Of a stretch of 64,000 bases of DNA, positions 36,493-44,239 are shown one piece after another. The translations under genes were made by a program, and so were the position numbers. The DNA lies in assembly GCA_046290575.1 (NCBI GenBank), contig JBKAGX010000003.1:1-64000 (forward strand). The letters are read 5' to 3'. The stretch comes from JANQQJ01 sp046290575. GTDB taxonomy: Bacteria > Pseudomonadota > Alphaproteobacteria > SMXS01. Position 1 is the first letter of the stretch, and each line of letters starts with the position of its first letter. The notes beneath the pieces were generated by a model. The model was not told the DNA's origin, did not search any database, and worked only from the letters and a program-made list of their open reading frames with translations.

Positions 36493-37623
36493 GTGGATTC
36501 CAAGCGCGAAGACCCAGCAGTCATAGAGCTTTCCAGTGGTGTCGTTGCACGGTATTCGACCATTGGCATCTTTGTGCTGGCCGCGTTCTATACGCTGTAC
36601 TTTGCAGCAGAATTTCTGATTCCGGTTGTCTCGGCCTTCGTCCTCAATATGGTTTTTGCGCCCATCCCCAGAGGGCTGCGGCGTATGGGCATCCCCTATT
36701 CGCTGTCGGCGGGCCTTGTTGTCATTTCGCTTGTCGCTATCCTGCTGGGCGCGTTTTACGGCTTGTCGACCCAGGTAACGGCGTGGATCGACCGGACGCC
36801 TGAAATCTTGCGTGAACTGCCTGACAGGATACAGGCCCTGCGCCAACCCATTGATGACGTTGTAAAGGTCGGTGAAGATATTCAGGGTGCCGCAGAAGCT
36901 GGTGCGGGGCAGAAGATGCCGCAGGAAGTCGTAATCAAAAAAGGGTCGCCCACTGCCGAGTTGATCGCCAGCGTCCGTAGTGTCGGTTTTCAGTTTATTC
37001 TTGCCCTGTTTCTGTTGTTCTTCCTGCTTGCGTCCGGCGACATGTTTACCGAGAAGGCGATTAAGGTCATGCCCCGGCTCCGCGATAAGCGACGGGCCCT
37101 GCTCATCAGCAGGCATGTGACTCAGGAAGTCTCAAATTACCTGTTCACCATTACCATCATCAATACGGCGCTGGGCGTCGTGATTGGCCTGGTGATGTCT
37201 GTATTGGGCATGCCCAATCCGCTGCTCATCGGTGTTATGGCCGCTCTCTTGAACTTTGTGCCCTATTTCGGCGCGATCATAGGCGCGCTGATTGTCGGTG
37301 CCGTTGGTCTGGTGACCTTCGATTCACTGGGTCAGGCGCTGGTTGTTCCCGTGCTTTATGTTCTGCTCAATTCGATCGAGGGTTATCTTGTCACGCCGAG
37401 TGTGTTGAGCCGCCGTCTTACGCTCAGTGCCCCCGTAATTTTCCTCGCGATCGGTTTGTGGGGTTTCCTGTGGGGTATAACAGGCGCGCTGCTTGCTGTG
37501 CCGATTCTGATCATTACCAAGGTGGTTTGTGATCAGGTCGGCGCCCTGAACAATTTTGGTGAATTTCTATCCGGTAAGCGGCCCCGCGAGCCCGACTCCG
37601 TGGAAAACTTCGGGGCGGCCTAA
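36493..37623 (+). CDS. AI-2E transporter family (PerM-like) membrane protein
   Basis: 376 residues from GTG 36493, with GGAGG eight bases upstream. Seven or eight membrane segments are seen: two near the N-terminus (about 17-65), one at about 72-95, then a soluble stretch (about 100-155), and four to five towards the C-terminus (about 160-185 and 210-350). Blocks typical of the family are NFVPYFGAIIGA and SVLSRRLTLSAPVIFLAI. Family members export quorum signals, Na+ or other solutes; the substrate here is unknown. The next gene follows 44 bases later and they probably form an operon under the stress promoter. Confidence 0.88.
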   Translation: MDSKREDPAVIELSSGVVARYSTIGIFVLAAFYTLYFAAEFLIPVVSAFVLNMVFAPIPRGLRRMGIPYSLSAGLVVISLVAILLGAFYGLSTQVTAWIDRTPEILRELPDRIQALRQPIDDVVKVGEDIQGAAEAGAGQKMPQEVVIKKGSPTAELIASVRSVGFQFILALFLLFFLLASGDMFTEKAIKVMPRLRDKRRALLISRHVTQEVSNYLFTITIINTALGVVIGLVMSVLGMPNPLLIGVMAALLNFVPYFGAIIGALIVGAVGLVTFDSLGQALVVPVLYVLLNSIEGYLVTPSVLSRRLTLSAPVIFLAIGLWGFLWGITGALLAVPILIITKVVCDQVGALNNFGEFLSGKRPREPDSVENFGAA

Positions 37624-37667
37624 CGCGCACGATAGGCGCGATTGATTGATAAACGCTGGGAGTACAC

Positions 37668-38522
37668 GTGACAGAAATTGACCAAAACGAGCCTCTTGCC
37701 CCCCCTAAGGGTTTGACTGCTCAGGAGGAACGCGAAGTATCGGCGCGCCAGCCTTTAAGGGCGGCGATGCTTCACGAGATCATCCGGGAGCAAGGTCTCG
37801 ATGAATTGAGCCGGCGGACATCTGCGCTGTGGTGGTCAGGGCTGGCGGCGGGTCTCTCGATGGGCATGTCCATGCTCGCTATGGGGATGATCGCCGCGCA
37901 TCTGCCCGATACGGAATGGGCAGGCCTGATTTCAAAGTTTGGCTACACAGCGGGTTTCCTGATCGTCATTCTGGCACGTCAGCAATTGTTTACAGAGAAT
38001 ACCATCACGGTGTTGCTGCCCGTTGTCGCGGATCGGCACTGGCGGTATCTGCCCGACATGTTTCGGCTTTGGGGCGTCGTTCTTCTTGCCAATGTGGTTG
38101 GCGCGGCTCTGTTTGCCTGGGCGTTGGTTGAGACGGCCGCTTTTGAGCCTCAATTTCGCGAGGCGACTTTTGAGGTTGCGCATCACTTGATGGCGAACGA
38201 CGCCTCGGCCATGTTTCTCAAGGGAATTGTGGCGGGCTGGCTGATTGCCGGGATGGTCTGGCTGCTGCCATCGGCGGGCGCGGCGAAAATCTGGGTCATT
38301 CTTTTTGTGACCTACCTGATCGCTCTGGGTAATTTTACCCATATTGTGGCTGGAAGTGCAGAAGCCTTCGCGTTGTTGTTTGATGGCCAGGAAACCGGGG
38401 CGAGGGTCCTGTTCACCTTCTTTTTCCCCACGTTGGCCGGAAACGTTCTGGGCGGAAGCGCGCTGTTCACGCTGATCAGCTATGCCCAGGTGCGTTCGGA
38501 GATAGACGAAGAGCGCTCATAG
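37668..38522 (+). CDS. Formate/nitrite transporter (FNT) family protein
   Basis: 284 residues from GTG 37668. A hydrophilic N-terminus (about 1-55) is followed by six membrane segments, as in FNT channels. Family features: the KFGYTAGFLIVILARQQLFTENTITVLLP block and the later NFTHIVAGSAEAFALL and FFPTLAGNVLGGSALF. It resembles the YfdC branch more than FocA, so the carried ion is uncertain (small monovalent anions are usual). It probably shares the stress promoter at 36347. Confidence 0.88.
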   Translation: MTEIDQNEPLAPPKGLTAQEEREVSARQPLRAAMLHEIIREQGLDELSRRTSALWWSGLAAGLSMGMSMLAMGMIAAHLPDTEWAGLISKFGYTAGFLIVILARQQLFTENTITVLLPVVADRHWRYLPDMFRLWGVVLLANVVGAALFAWALVETAAFEPQFREATFEVAHHLMANDASAMFLKGIVAGWLIAGMVWLLPSAGAAKIWVILFVTYLIALGNFTHIVAGSAEAFALLFDGQETGARVLFTFFFPTLAGNVLGGSALFTLISYAQVRSEIDEERS

Positions 38523-38547
38523 GGTCCGTCATTTGCAACGCATCAAC

Positions 38548-38572
38548 GGAACCATCTTATGTTCATGTCGTT
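38548..38572 (+). promoter_or_regulatory. EcfG-type stress promoter before the Pmp3 gene
   Basis: GGAAC at 38548-38552, 16 bases, then CGTT at 38569-38572: a perfect match to the EcfG consensus. The coding start lies 62 bases downstream. Confidence 0.75.
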
Positions 38573-38633
38573 ATTCAGGTGATCTCACAGACTTTCCGTT
38601 CGATCTAACCGCAACGACATCAAGAGGTACCTT

Positions 38634-38792
38634 ATGGACATTATCCGCATCATTCTTTCCGTTCTTATCCCGCCGCTTGGCGTCTTTCTGCAGGTCGGAA
38701 TCGGCCTCCACTTCTGGCTCAACATCGTTTTGACGCTGCTGGGCTATATCCCGGGGTTGATCCACGCGATCTGGATTATTGCCACCCGCTAA
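38634..38792 (+). CDS. YqaE/Pmp3 family small membrane protein
   Basis: A 52-residue protein with two membrane segments and the family signature IPPLGVFLQVG, followed by WLNIVLTLLGYIPG. Pmp3-type proteins sit in the cytoplasmic membrane and are induced by salt, cold and envelope stress; their action is not well defined. An EcfG-type promoter lies upstream. The stop overlaps the stop of the convergent cardiolipin synthase gene by four bases. Confidence 0.93.
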   Translation: MDIIRIILSVLIPPLGVFLQVGIGLHFWLNIVLTLLGYIPGLIHAIWIIATR

Positions 38793-39934
38793 ACATGGCC
38801 ATGAACGAGCCTGACAGCTCTTTCTTTGATACGCTGTAGCAGGCTACGGCGGCGCCAGTGGGCTGACAGAATGCGCTCGCTGGCGCCGAGGTCCTCTTCA
38901 AAGTGTCCATCAAGTTCTGCCACGAGCGCATGGTCGCAGACGACCAAAGCGAGTTCGTCGTCCTGCCGCATTGAGCGCTGGTTGAAGTTGGCTGTACCGA
39001 CGCAGCAAAGGTCGTCGTCGATCAACATGATTTTGCAATGCAGCATGGTGCGTTCGTACGACCAGAGTTTGATGCCAGCATCCAATAGTGGTGAAAATGC
39101 CGCCTCACTGGCCAGCCGGGAGACGCGCTGATCTGAATAGGTTCCAGGCAGCATGATCTCGATCTCGACACCGCGCCTGGCCGTGTCGCAGAGTAACTGT
39201 ACAGTGTCGTCATCCGGAACGAAGTAGGCGGTCGCGATGCGAACACGCTTTCTCGCGACGTTGATCGCTGTGTCGATCATCGTTGCGATATCGCTCCAGC
39301 CAAAGGACGCAGTGGATCGAACCGTCTGCACCATGGCGGATCCGCTGGTGTCATGATCTACAATTGCGGGAGAACTAAGCGTCACCGGCCGTGCGGTTTC
39401 CGCCCAGTTGCCAATGAAGGCGGACCTCAGGCCGTCGACGGCCGGTCCAGTGATGCGAAAGTGCGTATCGCGCCAATCCGTCGGGCTCTGCGCATTCCCC
39501 TCCCACTCTTTAGCGACACCGACGCCGCCGGTGAAGCCTGTGCGTCCGTCAATAACTAGTACTTTGCGGTGTGTCCGATGGTGTGCGCTGGAAAGCCGGC
39601 CAAAGCGGAGAGGACGGAACCAGTGAACCTGAACACCGCTGATTTCCATCATTTGGACCAGAGAACGGGGCATCGCATAGGCTCCGTAAGCGTCGAGTAT
39701 CACGCGCGTATCTACACCTCGCTTCGCCTTGTTTGCCAAGGTGGTCGCAAGACGTTCGGCGATTTCGCCCTTCCAATATATAAACGTCAAAAATTCAATC
39801 GAGACTTGGGCATCTTCGATGGCGCTCAGCATAGCTGGAAAAATCTCGTCGCCATTCTTGAGAACCGATATTTGATTCCCGTGGGTGAAGGGCGCGCCCA
39901 GTGCGGCTTCGAACTGTCGAGTGCGATCATCCAT
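38789..39934 (-). CDS. Cardiolipin synthase-like phospholipase D family protein
   Basis: 381 residues with two HKD motifs: HRKVLVIDGRTGFTGG in the first half and HCKIMLIDDDLCCVGTANFNQRS in the second. Each supplies one His for the two-site transferase mechanism that joins two phosphatidyl groups to make cardiolipin. There is no N-terminal membrane anchor, unlike ClsA, so it is closer to the ClsB-like, membrane-associated type. It converges with the Pmp3 gene. I see no EcfG-type site upstream, unlike its neighbours. Confidence 0.9.
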   Translation of the reverse strand: MDDRTRQFEAALGAPFTHGNQISVLKNGDEIFPAMLSAIEDAQVSIEFLTFIYWKGEIAERLATTLANKAKRGVDTRVILDAYGAYAMPRSLVQMMEISGVQVHWFRPLRFGRLSSAHHRTHRKVLVIDGRTGFTGGVGVAKEWEGNAQSPTDWRDTHFRITGPAVDGLRSAFIGNWAETARPVTLSSPAIVDHDTSGSAMVQTVRSTASFGWSDIATMIDTAINVARKRVRIATAYFVPDDDTVQLLCDTARRGVEIEIMLPGTYSDQRVSRLASEAAFSPLLDAGIKLWSYERTMLHCKIMLIDDDLCCVGTANFNQRSMRQDDELALVVCDHALVAELDGHFEEDLGASERILSAHWRRRSLLQRIKERAVRLVHGHV

Positions 39935-39973
39935 TGGGCTGTCTTATAACGAATACCCAGGGCAAGCGGTATT

Positions 39974-40011
39974 GCCGAAACAAGAAGGACCGCAGCGCGA
40001 AGCTGCGGTCC
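39974..40011 (-). terminator. Terminator of the DUF1328-lipoprotein unit
   Basis: The inverted repeat GGACCGCAGC / GCTGCGGTCC (39987-40011, GCGAA loop) lies 40 bases downstream of the leftward lipoprotein stop. On the minus strand it is followed by TTCTTGTTTC, a weak T tract. Confidence 0.6.
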
Positions 40012-40050
40012 GTCGTGTCCGTGTCTGCGCAATGTTCAACAGCGCTTACG

Positions 40051-40218
40051 CTAGTTGGCGGCGTCCTCGATGCCATCGCTGATGTCTTCAGCAGCGTTGT
40101 CCAGATCTTCTCCGGCTTCCTCGAGTGGGCCGTCACTATCGCAGGCCGCGAGGGTCATCGAGCCAGCCGACACCATAAAAGCCAGCGCCAGAGTTTTCGT
40201 TATTGAGTTCTTAACCAT
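40051..40218 (-). CDS. Small entericidin-like lipoprotein
   Basis: 55 residues. A Lys-containing start and a hydrophobic stretch lead to a lipobox (MTLAAC, Cys26). The mature part is about 30 acidic residues with a repeated A/G-E-D-L/I-x-D pattern, as in entericidin-like lipoproteins. It is expected to be lipid-anchored. The family is linked to envelope stress and stationary phase. It is downstream of the DUF1328 gene with 38 bases between, so it probably shares the EcfG-type promoter at 40461-40486. Confidence 0.8.
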   Translation of the reverse strand: MVKNSITKTLALAFMVSAGSMTLAACDSDGPLEEAGEDLDNAAEDISDGIEDAAN

Positions 40219-40256
40219 TGTTTAGGGTCCTGTGTCGTAAGCGAACGAGAACTTAT

Positions 40257-40424
40257 CTAGGTTCGAGGTTTCCGGAAGCCAAATATCAGCGACACGACCA
40301 GCAGCACTAGAAAGACGAAGAACAGTATTTCGGCGATCCCGGCCATCGTGCCGGCCAGTCCGCCGAAGCCCAGCGCCCCTGCGACGATTGCCAGGACGAA
40401 CAAGACTATTGCCCAGTACAACAT
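40257..40424 (-). CDS. DUF1328 (YtjA-type) small membrane protein
   Basis: 55 residues with two hydrophobic segments and the family features MLYWAIVLFVLAIVAGALGF and GIAEILFFVFLVLLVVSL. Members are common beside stress genes in proteobacteria; their role is unknown. GGAGAGGATG lies just before the ATG. A perfect EcfG-type promoter lies 37 bases further upstream. Confidence 0.92.
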   Translation of the reverse strand: MLYWAIVLFVLAIVAGALGFGGLAGTMAGIAEILFFVFLVLLVVSLIFGFRKPRT

Positions 40425-40460
40425 GATTACATCCTCTCCATAAGTAGGTCACAACGGGTC

Positions 40461-40486
40461 AACGCATGGGAACCCGGTTGAGTTCC
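40461..40486 (-). promoter_or_regulatory. EcfG-type stress promoter before the DUF1328 gene
   Basis: Read on the minus strand: GGAAC (40486-40482), 17 bases, CGTT (40464-40461), a perfect consensus. It lies 37 bases before the DUF1328 start. It overlaps no gene; the sod stop is at 40509. Confidence 0.75.
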
Positions 40487-40508
40487 AATGGACTCTGCTG
40501 GATTTTGG

Positions 40509-41126
40509 TCAGGCAGCCGTCTGAAGATCGACGGCGCGAAGGCGGTCGGCTGCATTCTGCCAGTTTACAAGCTTGTTCAGGAACGCATCAATGTAGTCGC
40601 CTCGAGCGTTCTGCTGATCCAGATAATAGGCATGTTCCCAGACATCCATGGTCAGCAGAATGTGATCGAGGTTGTCGGTCGGGATCTCAGCGTCGGTTGT
40701 GGATTGGATCTCCAACTTGGTGCCGTTGTAGACAAGCCAGACCCACCCACTGCCGAATTCGGCCGTCCCGGCACTTTTGAACGCATCCTTGAATGCGCTG
40801 AAGGTGCCAAAAGCCTCCTTGATCAGATCGGCAAGATCGTCACCGGGTTCTCCGCCGCCCCCTGGCGTCATCGAGTGCCAATAGAGCGTGTGATTCCAGA
40901 CCTGGGCGGCATTGTTGAACAGAGCCTTTTGGGTCTCGTCCTGCCTGGTTTCAAGAATGACCTTCTCTAGGCTGGCGTCGGCGAATGCAGTCCCTTCGGT
41001 CGCCTTGTTGAGCTTATCGACATATCCGCTGTGGTGTTTGCCATAGTGAAAGTCGATCGTGCGGCTGGAAATATGAGGTTCCAGCGCGTCGCGCGGATAG
41101 GGAAGGTCAGGTAGATTAAAGGGCAT
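40509..41126 (-). CDS. sodB: Superoxide dismutase (Fe/Mn family)
   Basis: 205 residues. It converts superoxide to oxygen and hydrogen peroxide. Metal ligands are in place: His27 in FHYGKHHSGYV, His in NHTLYWHSM, Asp and His in MDVWEHAYYLDQQNARGDY. There is no signal peptide, so it is cytoplasmic. The pattern (ALFNNAAQVWNH) is that of Fe-type enzymes, but metal choice cannot be settled from sequence. It follows csbD by 54 bases on the same strand and may share its stress promoter. Confidence 0.95.
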   Translation of the reverse strand: MPFNLPDLPYPRDALEPHISSRTIDFHYGKHHSGYVDKLNKATEGTAFADASLEKVILETRQDETQKALFNNAAQVWNHTLYWHSMTPGGGGEPGDDLADLIKEAFGTFSAFKDAFKSAGTAEFGSGWVWLVYNGTKLEIQSTTDAEIPTDNLDHILLTMDVWEHAYYLDQQNARGDYIDAFLNKLVNWQNAADRLRAVDLQTAA

Positions 41127-41180
41127 CAGGGAACTCCAATAGTGGACATCAGGGCTGAGACATCTGCGTTTTGCAGACGC

Positions 41181-41378
41181 TCAGAGTGAGTTGATCCACT
41201 CGTCGACCTGCTTGGACGCCTCATTCTTGGCGATGCCATAGCGCTCTTGAATCTTGCCTTCGAGCTTGTCACGGTTCCCTTCCGCAACATCAAGGTCGTC
41301 GTCTGTCAGCTTGCCCCAGCGCTTCTTTGCATCGCCGGTCAGCTGCTTCCACTTACCTTCGATTTGGTCCCAATTCAT
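41181..41378 (-). CDS. CsbD family stress protein
   Basis: 65 residues with the family start MNWDQIEGKWKQLTGDAKKRWGKLTDDDL, then EGNRDKLEGKIQERYGI. CsbD-like proteins are small, hydrophilic, and among the most common general-stress-regulated proteins; their action is unknown. AAAGGAG precedes the ATG. A perfect EcfG-type promoter lies about 40 bases upstream. Confidence 0.95.
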   Translation of the reverse strand: MNWDQIEGKWKQLTGDAKKRWGKLTDDDLDVAEGNRDKLEGKIQERYGIAKNEASKQVDEWINSL

Positions 41379-41414
41379 GATTTTCTCCTTTCCGTTAAGG
41401 GGTTACATCTATTC

Positions 41415-41439
41415 AACGCTCTTGATCCTATAAGGTTCC
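41415..41439 (-). promoter_or_regulatory. EcfG-type stress promoter before csbD
   Basis: On the minus strand: GGAAC (41439-41435), 16 bases, CGTT (41418-41415). It lies 36 bases before the csbD start and probably drives csbD and sod. Confidence 0.8.
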
Positions 41440-41516
41440 ATGCGTTTTGGGGGCGGCGCTTTACCAGAGCTATCGGAACAACCATTAGCCCTGTTGCCCA
41501 ACGCCAAATAGCCCAT

Positions 41517-41545
41517 GGCCGTCCTACCGGATCAGCAGGACGGCC
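41517..41545 (-). terminator. Hairpin downstream of the YqjE-like gene
   Basis: GGCCGTCCT and AGGACGGCC pair across an 11-base loop, about 30 bases beyond the leftward stop at 41574. There is no T run, so it may be a processing or attenuation hairpin instead of a true terminator. Confidence 0.45.
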
Positions 41546-41573
41546 ACAGGCCATTGGCAAAAGTCAGGGGTTG

Positions 41574-42044
41574 TCAGCCGAGCAGTTTTCGCCTCAGTTT
41601 CGGGCTTGCGCCCAGGGCGACACCCGCAGCCAGTGCGATCAACGCAACACTTTTTGGGTTTTCTCTTACCTGCGCACCCAAAGCCTCGCCGGTCTCGGCG
41701 GCCATGGCCTCAAGTGTTGATGGTGAGGGGGGGTGCCTGCCATCCCGTGCGGCGTATACGCGGCTGCGGGGCACCGGCGAGACCTTCATGCGCCACGCGA
41801 CAAGCCACAGGAGGCCCGCGATGCCAAACAGAAGCGATGCGGCAGCGATTCCGGCCCAGGCGTCAGGAACGACTTCACGGAGCGCGACAATCAGGGTCCA
41901 GCAAAGCGCGAACAGACCGCCGACGATCAGCAATGACGCCACGAGGATCATGCACAGCCGTAATGATAGGCGACGCAGTGGGAGACGCAGGCCTTCCATG
42001 GCGTTGTTAGCGACTGCGGCCGTTATGTCGTTTAACGAACTCAT
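41574..42044 (-). CDS. YqjE/holin-X-like membrane protein
   Basis: 156 residues with two strong membrane segments (about 31-55 and 63-84) joined by a short turn, and a weak third near 130-145 (SVALIALAAGVALGAS). This shape matches the phage-holin-superfamily YqjE/DUF1469 proteins, which usually sit beside ElaB/YqjD (DUF883) genes, exactly as here. It begins 22 bases after the DUF883 stop, so the two form one unit. The role is unknown; YqjD-type partners tether ribosomes to the membrane in stationary phase in E. coli. Confidence 0.75.
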   Translation of the reverse strand: MSSLNDITAAVANNAMEGLRLPLRRLSLRLCMILVASLLIVGGLFALCWTLIVALREVVPDAWAGIAAASLLFGIAGLLWLVAWRMKVSPVPRSRVYAARDGRHPPSPSTLEAMAAETGEALGAQVRENPKSVALIALAAGVALGASPKLRRKLLG

Positions 42045-42066
42045 GATCGACGACGCGGTGCGGATA

Positions 42067-42327
42067 CTAACGGCGTACCAGGCAGCCGATCAGCAGTCCA
42101 ACCCCGAACGAGGCGGCGATACTTGCTATGGGGCGCTCTTCAACTTGTTTCGCCAGCGTCTCGACACCTTCGCGGCCCTTGTCCCTGACCACGCCTACGG
42201 TCTCCTTGCTCTTGTCAGCCGCATTGGCGGAAACCGATTTGACGAGGGCCTCAAGATCCTTGCGCAGCGCGCTCAGGTCCTGTTTGACTGCATTGATGTC
42301 GTCGGTGGGGGCAGCTTGACCGGCCAT
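42067..42327 (-). CDS. DUF883 (ElaB/YqjD) family membrane-anchored protein
   Basis: 86 residues. The N-terminal 60 are hydrophilic and helical (INAVKQDLSALRKDLEALVKSV). The end is a hydrophobic anchor with the family motif RPIASIAASFGVGLLIGCLVRR. Such proteins bind the inner membrane with a C-terminal anchor. AGGAGATCA precedes the ATG. A perfect EcfG-type promoter lies 45 bases upstream. It is first in a unit with the YqjE-like gene. Confidence 0.92.
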   Translation of the reverse strand: MAGQAAPTDDINAVKQDLSALRKDLEALVKSVSANAADKSKETVGVVRDKGREGVETLAKQVEERPIASIAASFGVGLLIGCLVRR

Positions 42328-42372
42328 GATTGATCTCCTGTTCTTCTGTTCGAGTTGGGGTTCAGACTGGAT

Positions 42373-42397
42373 AACGCCCGGACCTCATGAAGGTTCC
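42373..42397 (-). promoter_or_regulatory. EcfG-type stress promoter before the DUF883 gene
   Basis: On the minus strand: GGAAC (42397-42393), 16 bases, CGTT (42376-42373). A perfect consensus match, 45 bases from the start codon. Confidence 0.8.
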
Positions 42398-42450
42398 CGA
42401 ACCAAGGCAAAAAAATCACGGATGTCGGTAAGATCAGCGGCTCGCAAAAA

Positions 42451-42921
42451 TCATGTGTTTTCGCCGGTAAGTTTCCGGTGAATGAAGCCGACCACGGTAA
42501 GAATGATGACAGCAATGAATGTGGCGACTGCCGCATGCCAGTAAAAGCCGAACCCGCAGGCAATGCCAATCCCGCCGACGCACCAGATACCTGCGCCGGT
42601 ACCTGTGCCGCGTACGTCACCACCGGATTGAATGATCGCCCCGGCCCCCAGAAAACCTATGCCGCCGACAACCCCTTGAATGACACGGCTTGGGTCAACT
42701 TTTGCGACACCAATCATACCGTCATAGACGACCGCAAGCTCCATGGTCACCGTTGCAAACACCGCGGCACCAAGACTGACCAGCATGAATCCACGCGCGC
42801 CGATAGGCTTGTTTTTGAGTTCCCTGTCCAGCCCGGCGATGAAGCCGAGGGCCGCTGCAACGATGTACCTTAGGACGATTTCCCACTGCGTCGTGTAATT
42901 CGTACCAAAAAAGTCTTCCAC
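42451..42921 (-). CDS. MgtC/SapB family membrane protein
   Basis: 156 residues from GTG 42921, with GGAGC seven bases upstream. An in-frame TTG at 42978 would extend it, but that codon lies just upstream of the -35 box of a perfect EcfG-type promoter, so the transcript would start after it. Four membrane segments are seen. Family signatures: LGFIAGLDRELKNKPIGARGFMLVSLGAA, VDPSRVIQGVVGGIGFLGAGAII and TGAGIWCVGGIGIACG. MgtC-type proteins help cells cope with low Mg2+ and acid stress; the short form seen here lacks the C-terminal ACT-like domain of MgtC. Confidence 0.92.
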   Translation of the reverse strand: MEDFFGTNYTTQWEIVLRYIVAAALGFIAGLDRELKNKPIGARGFMLVSLGAAVFATVTMELAVVYDGMIGVAKVDPSRVIQGVVGGIGFLGAGAIIQSGGDVRGTGTGAGIWCVGGIGIACGFGFYWHAAVATFIAVIILTVVGFIHRKLTGENT

Positions 42922-42950
42922 GAGATTGCTCCGGTTTCTGATCCATACAC

Positions 42951-42976
42951 AACGTACCGAATGCCAGGCGGGTTCC
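42951..42976 (-). promoter_or_regulatory. EcfG-type stress promoter before the MgtC-like gene
   Basis: On the minus strand: GGAAC (42976-42972), 17 bases, CGTT (42954-42951), 29 bases before the GTG start. A perfect consensus match. Confidence 0.8.
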
Positions 42977-43061
42977 AAAACTGAACTTTCTCAGAGACTT
43001 TCGATGAAACTAAATCGTGCATAAGGCGTTGAAGAGGTGACGCGAATACGGGACCAGAGGA

Positions 43062-43610
43062 GTGTTGCCTAAAAGAAAGATGAGACATCAGGTCAGATTT
43101 TGGATTGTAATCGCGCTATTGTTTGTTGCCGGTGTTCTCGCAGGCAACGTGCTGCGCGGCGTTTACGAGGATCTGGAAGCAAAAGAATTGATGCGTAATC
43201 AGCTCCTGACTGAGGTTACGCAGCTTCATCGCCTTTATGGCATCGACCGATCTATTTCTTTTCAATATGGCCCAGATGACTGGGACGTCCTGCAGGATCG
43301 GGTAAGCCGTTTACTTGAATCACGCATTCCTGCAATTCCCCGCGAGTCCGGTCCAATTACATTTGCCGGCGCCCGGCTGGTCCCCAACGACGACAGGGTG
43401 AAGGCCGTTGTGACATTACGACGGGGAGATGATCAATACGCCTCGCTTATCATGCTGCGGAGCCCGGAACCCGTTTTTGAGGCCGTTCTCTCGCAGACAT
43501 CCGAGGAGATACCTTTGGAAGCGTGGAGCGTTGGACCTACCACCTATGTCTTGGCCGGTGAATTAACGCGGCCCCAGGTCAAGATGCTGATCGGACTGAC
43601 GCGGAGATGA
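43062..43610 (+). CDS. Membrane-anchored protein of unknown function
   Basis: Up to 182 residues from GTG 43062; ATG 43080 (MRHQVRFW) is an equally good start. One N-terminal membrane segment (RFWIVIALLFVAGVLAGNVL) is followed by about 150 residues expected outside the cytoplasm. The latter holds a short helical stretch (LEAKELMRNQLLTEVTQLHRLYG) and a mixed alpha/beta domain. I recognise no family. It is divergent from the MgtC-like gene and lies 169 bases before an ECF sigma gene, so a link with envelope stress sensing is possible but unproven. Confidence 0.65.
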   Translation: MLPKRKMRHQVRFWIVIALLFVAGVLAGNVLRGVYEDLEAKELMRNQLLTEVTQLHRLYGIDRSISFQYGPDDWDVLQDRVSRLLESRIPAIPRESGPITFAGARLVPNDDRVKAVVTLRRGDDQYASLIMLRSPEPVFEAVLSQTSEEIPLEAWSVGPTTYVLAGELTRPQVKMLIGLTRR

Positions 43611-43779
43611 GACTTATGATACCAAGGGCTGGAAATCGCGCGGGTGAACAATGGGCAGGGTATCGATTGCCCGCTAAGCCGGTTGCGCTTCTGGACGATT
43701 GCCCTTTCCCCAAGGCTTTGTGGCGTTTAACTTTGCTAGAAGATGACGGAGGGAAGGAGGGGTACACCGCGAACACCTC

Positions 43780-44238
43780 ATGTATGATCTCATTGAAGCA
43801 GAGCTGCCGCGGTTGCGTCGATATGCGCGGTTGCTTGTCGAAGACGCTGGACGCGCTGACGATATGGTGTTGCAGTGTCTTCACGCTGCCGTCGAGCGTA
43901 TCGATTTTTTTGAACCCGGAACCAATTTGAGGGCGTGGATGTTTAAGCTTCTACGCGATCAAATCGTGCTGCTTGGCCAGATGGAAGAAGGCCGTCAGCT
44001 GGCGCAGCCAAATCAAGATCCGGCGCTTAACGGCCTAGATGCGGTGTCTGGATTCTATAGATTGGCGCGTGATTATCAGGAGGTTCTGCTGCTCGTTGCG
44101 CTTGAAGGACTCCGCTATGAAGAGACGGCAGATGTTTTGAACGTTCCCTTGGAAACTGTACGGTCTCGACTTTCCCAGGCACGCGCCAGCCTCAGAGACG
44201 GTGACCAACGCCTGTCAGAAGACAGCACTGGCTATTGA
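43780..44238 (+). CDS. ECF sigma factor
   Basis: 152 residues with sigma region 2 (ELPRLRRYARLLVEDAGRADDMVLQCLHAAVERIDFFEPGTNLRAWMFKLLRDQ, residues about 5-60) and region 4 (DYQEVLLLVALEGLRYEETADVLNVPLETVRSRLSQARASLR, about 95-140). It lacks regions 1 and 3, as expected for an ECF factor. The stop is one base before the anti-sigma start, so the two are coupled. Region 2 departs from the usual consensus, so its promoter cannot be predicted. Confidence 0.88.
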   Translation: MYDLIEAELPRLRRYARLLVEDAGRADDMVLQCLHAAVERIDFFEPGTNLRAWMFKLLRDQIVLLGQMEEGRQLAQPNQDPALNGLDAVSGFYRLARDYQEVLLLVALEGLRYEETADVLNVPLETVRSRLSQARASLRDGDQRLSEDSTGY

Positions 44239-44239
44239 G

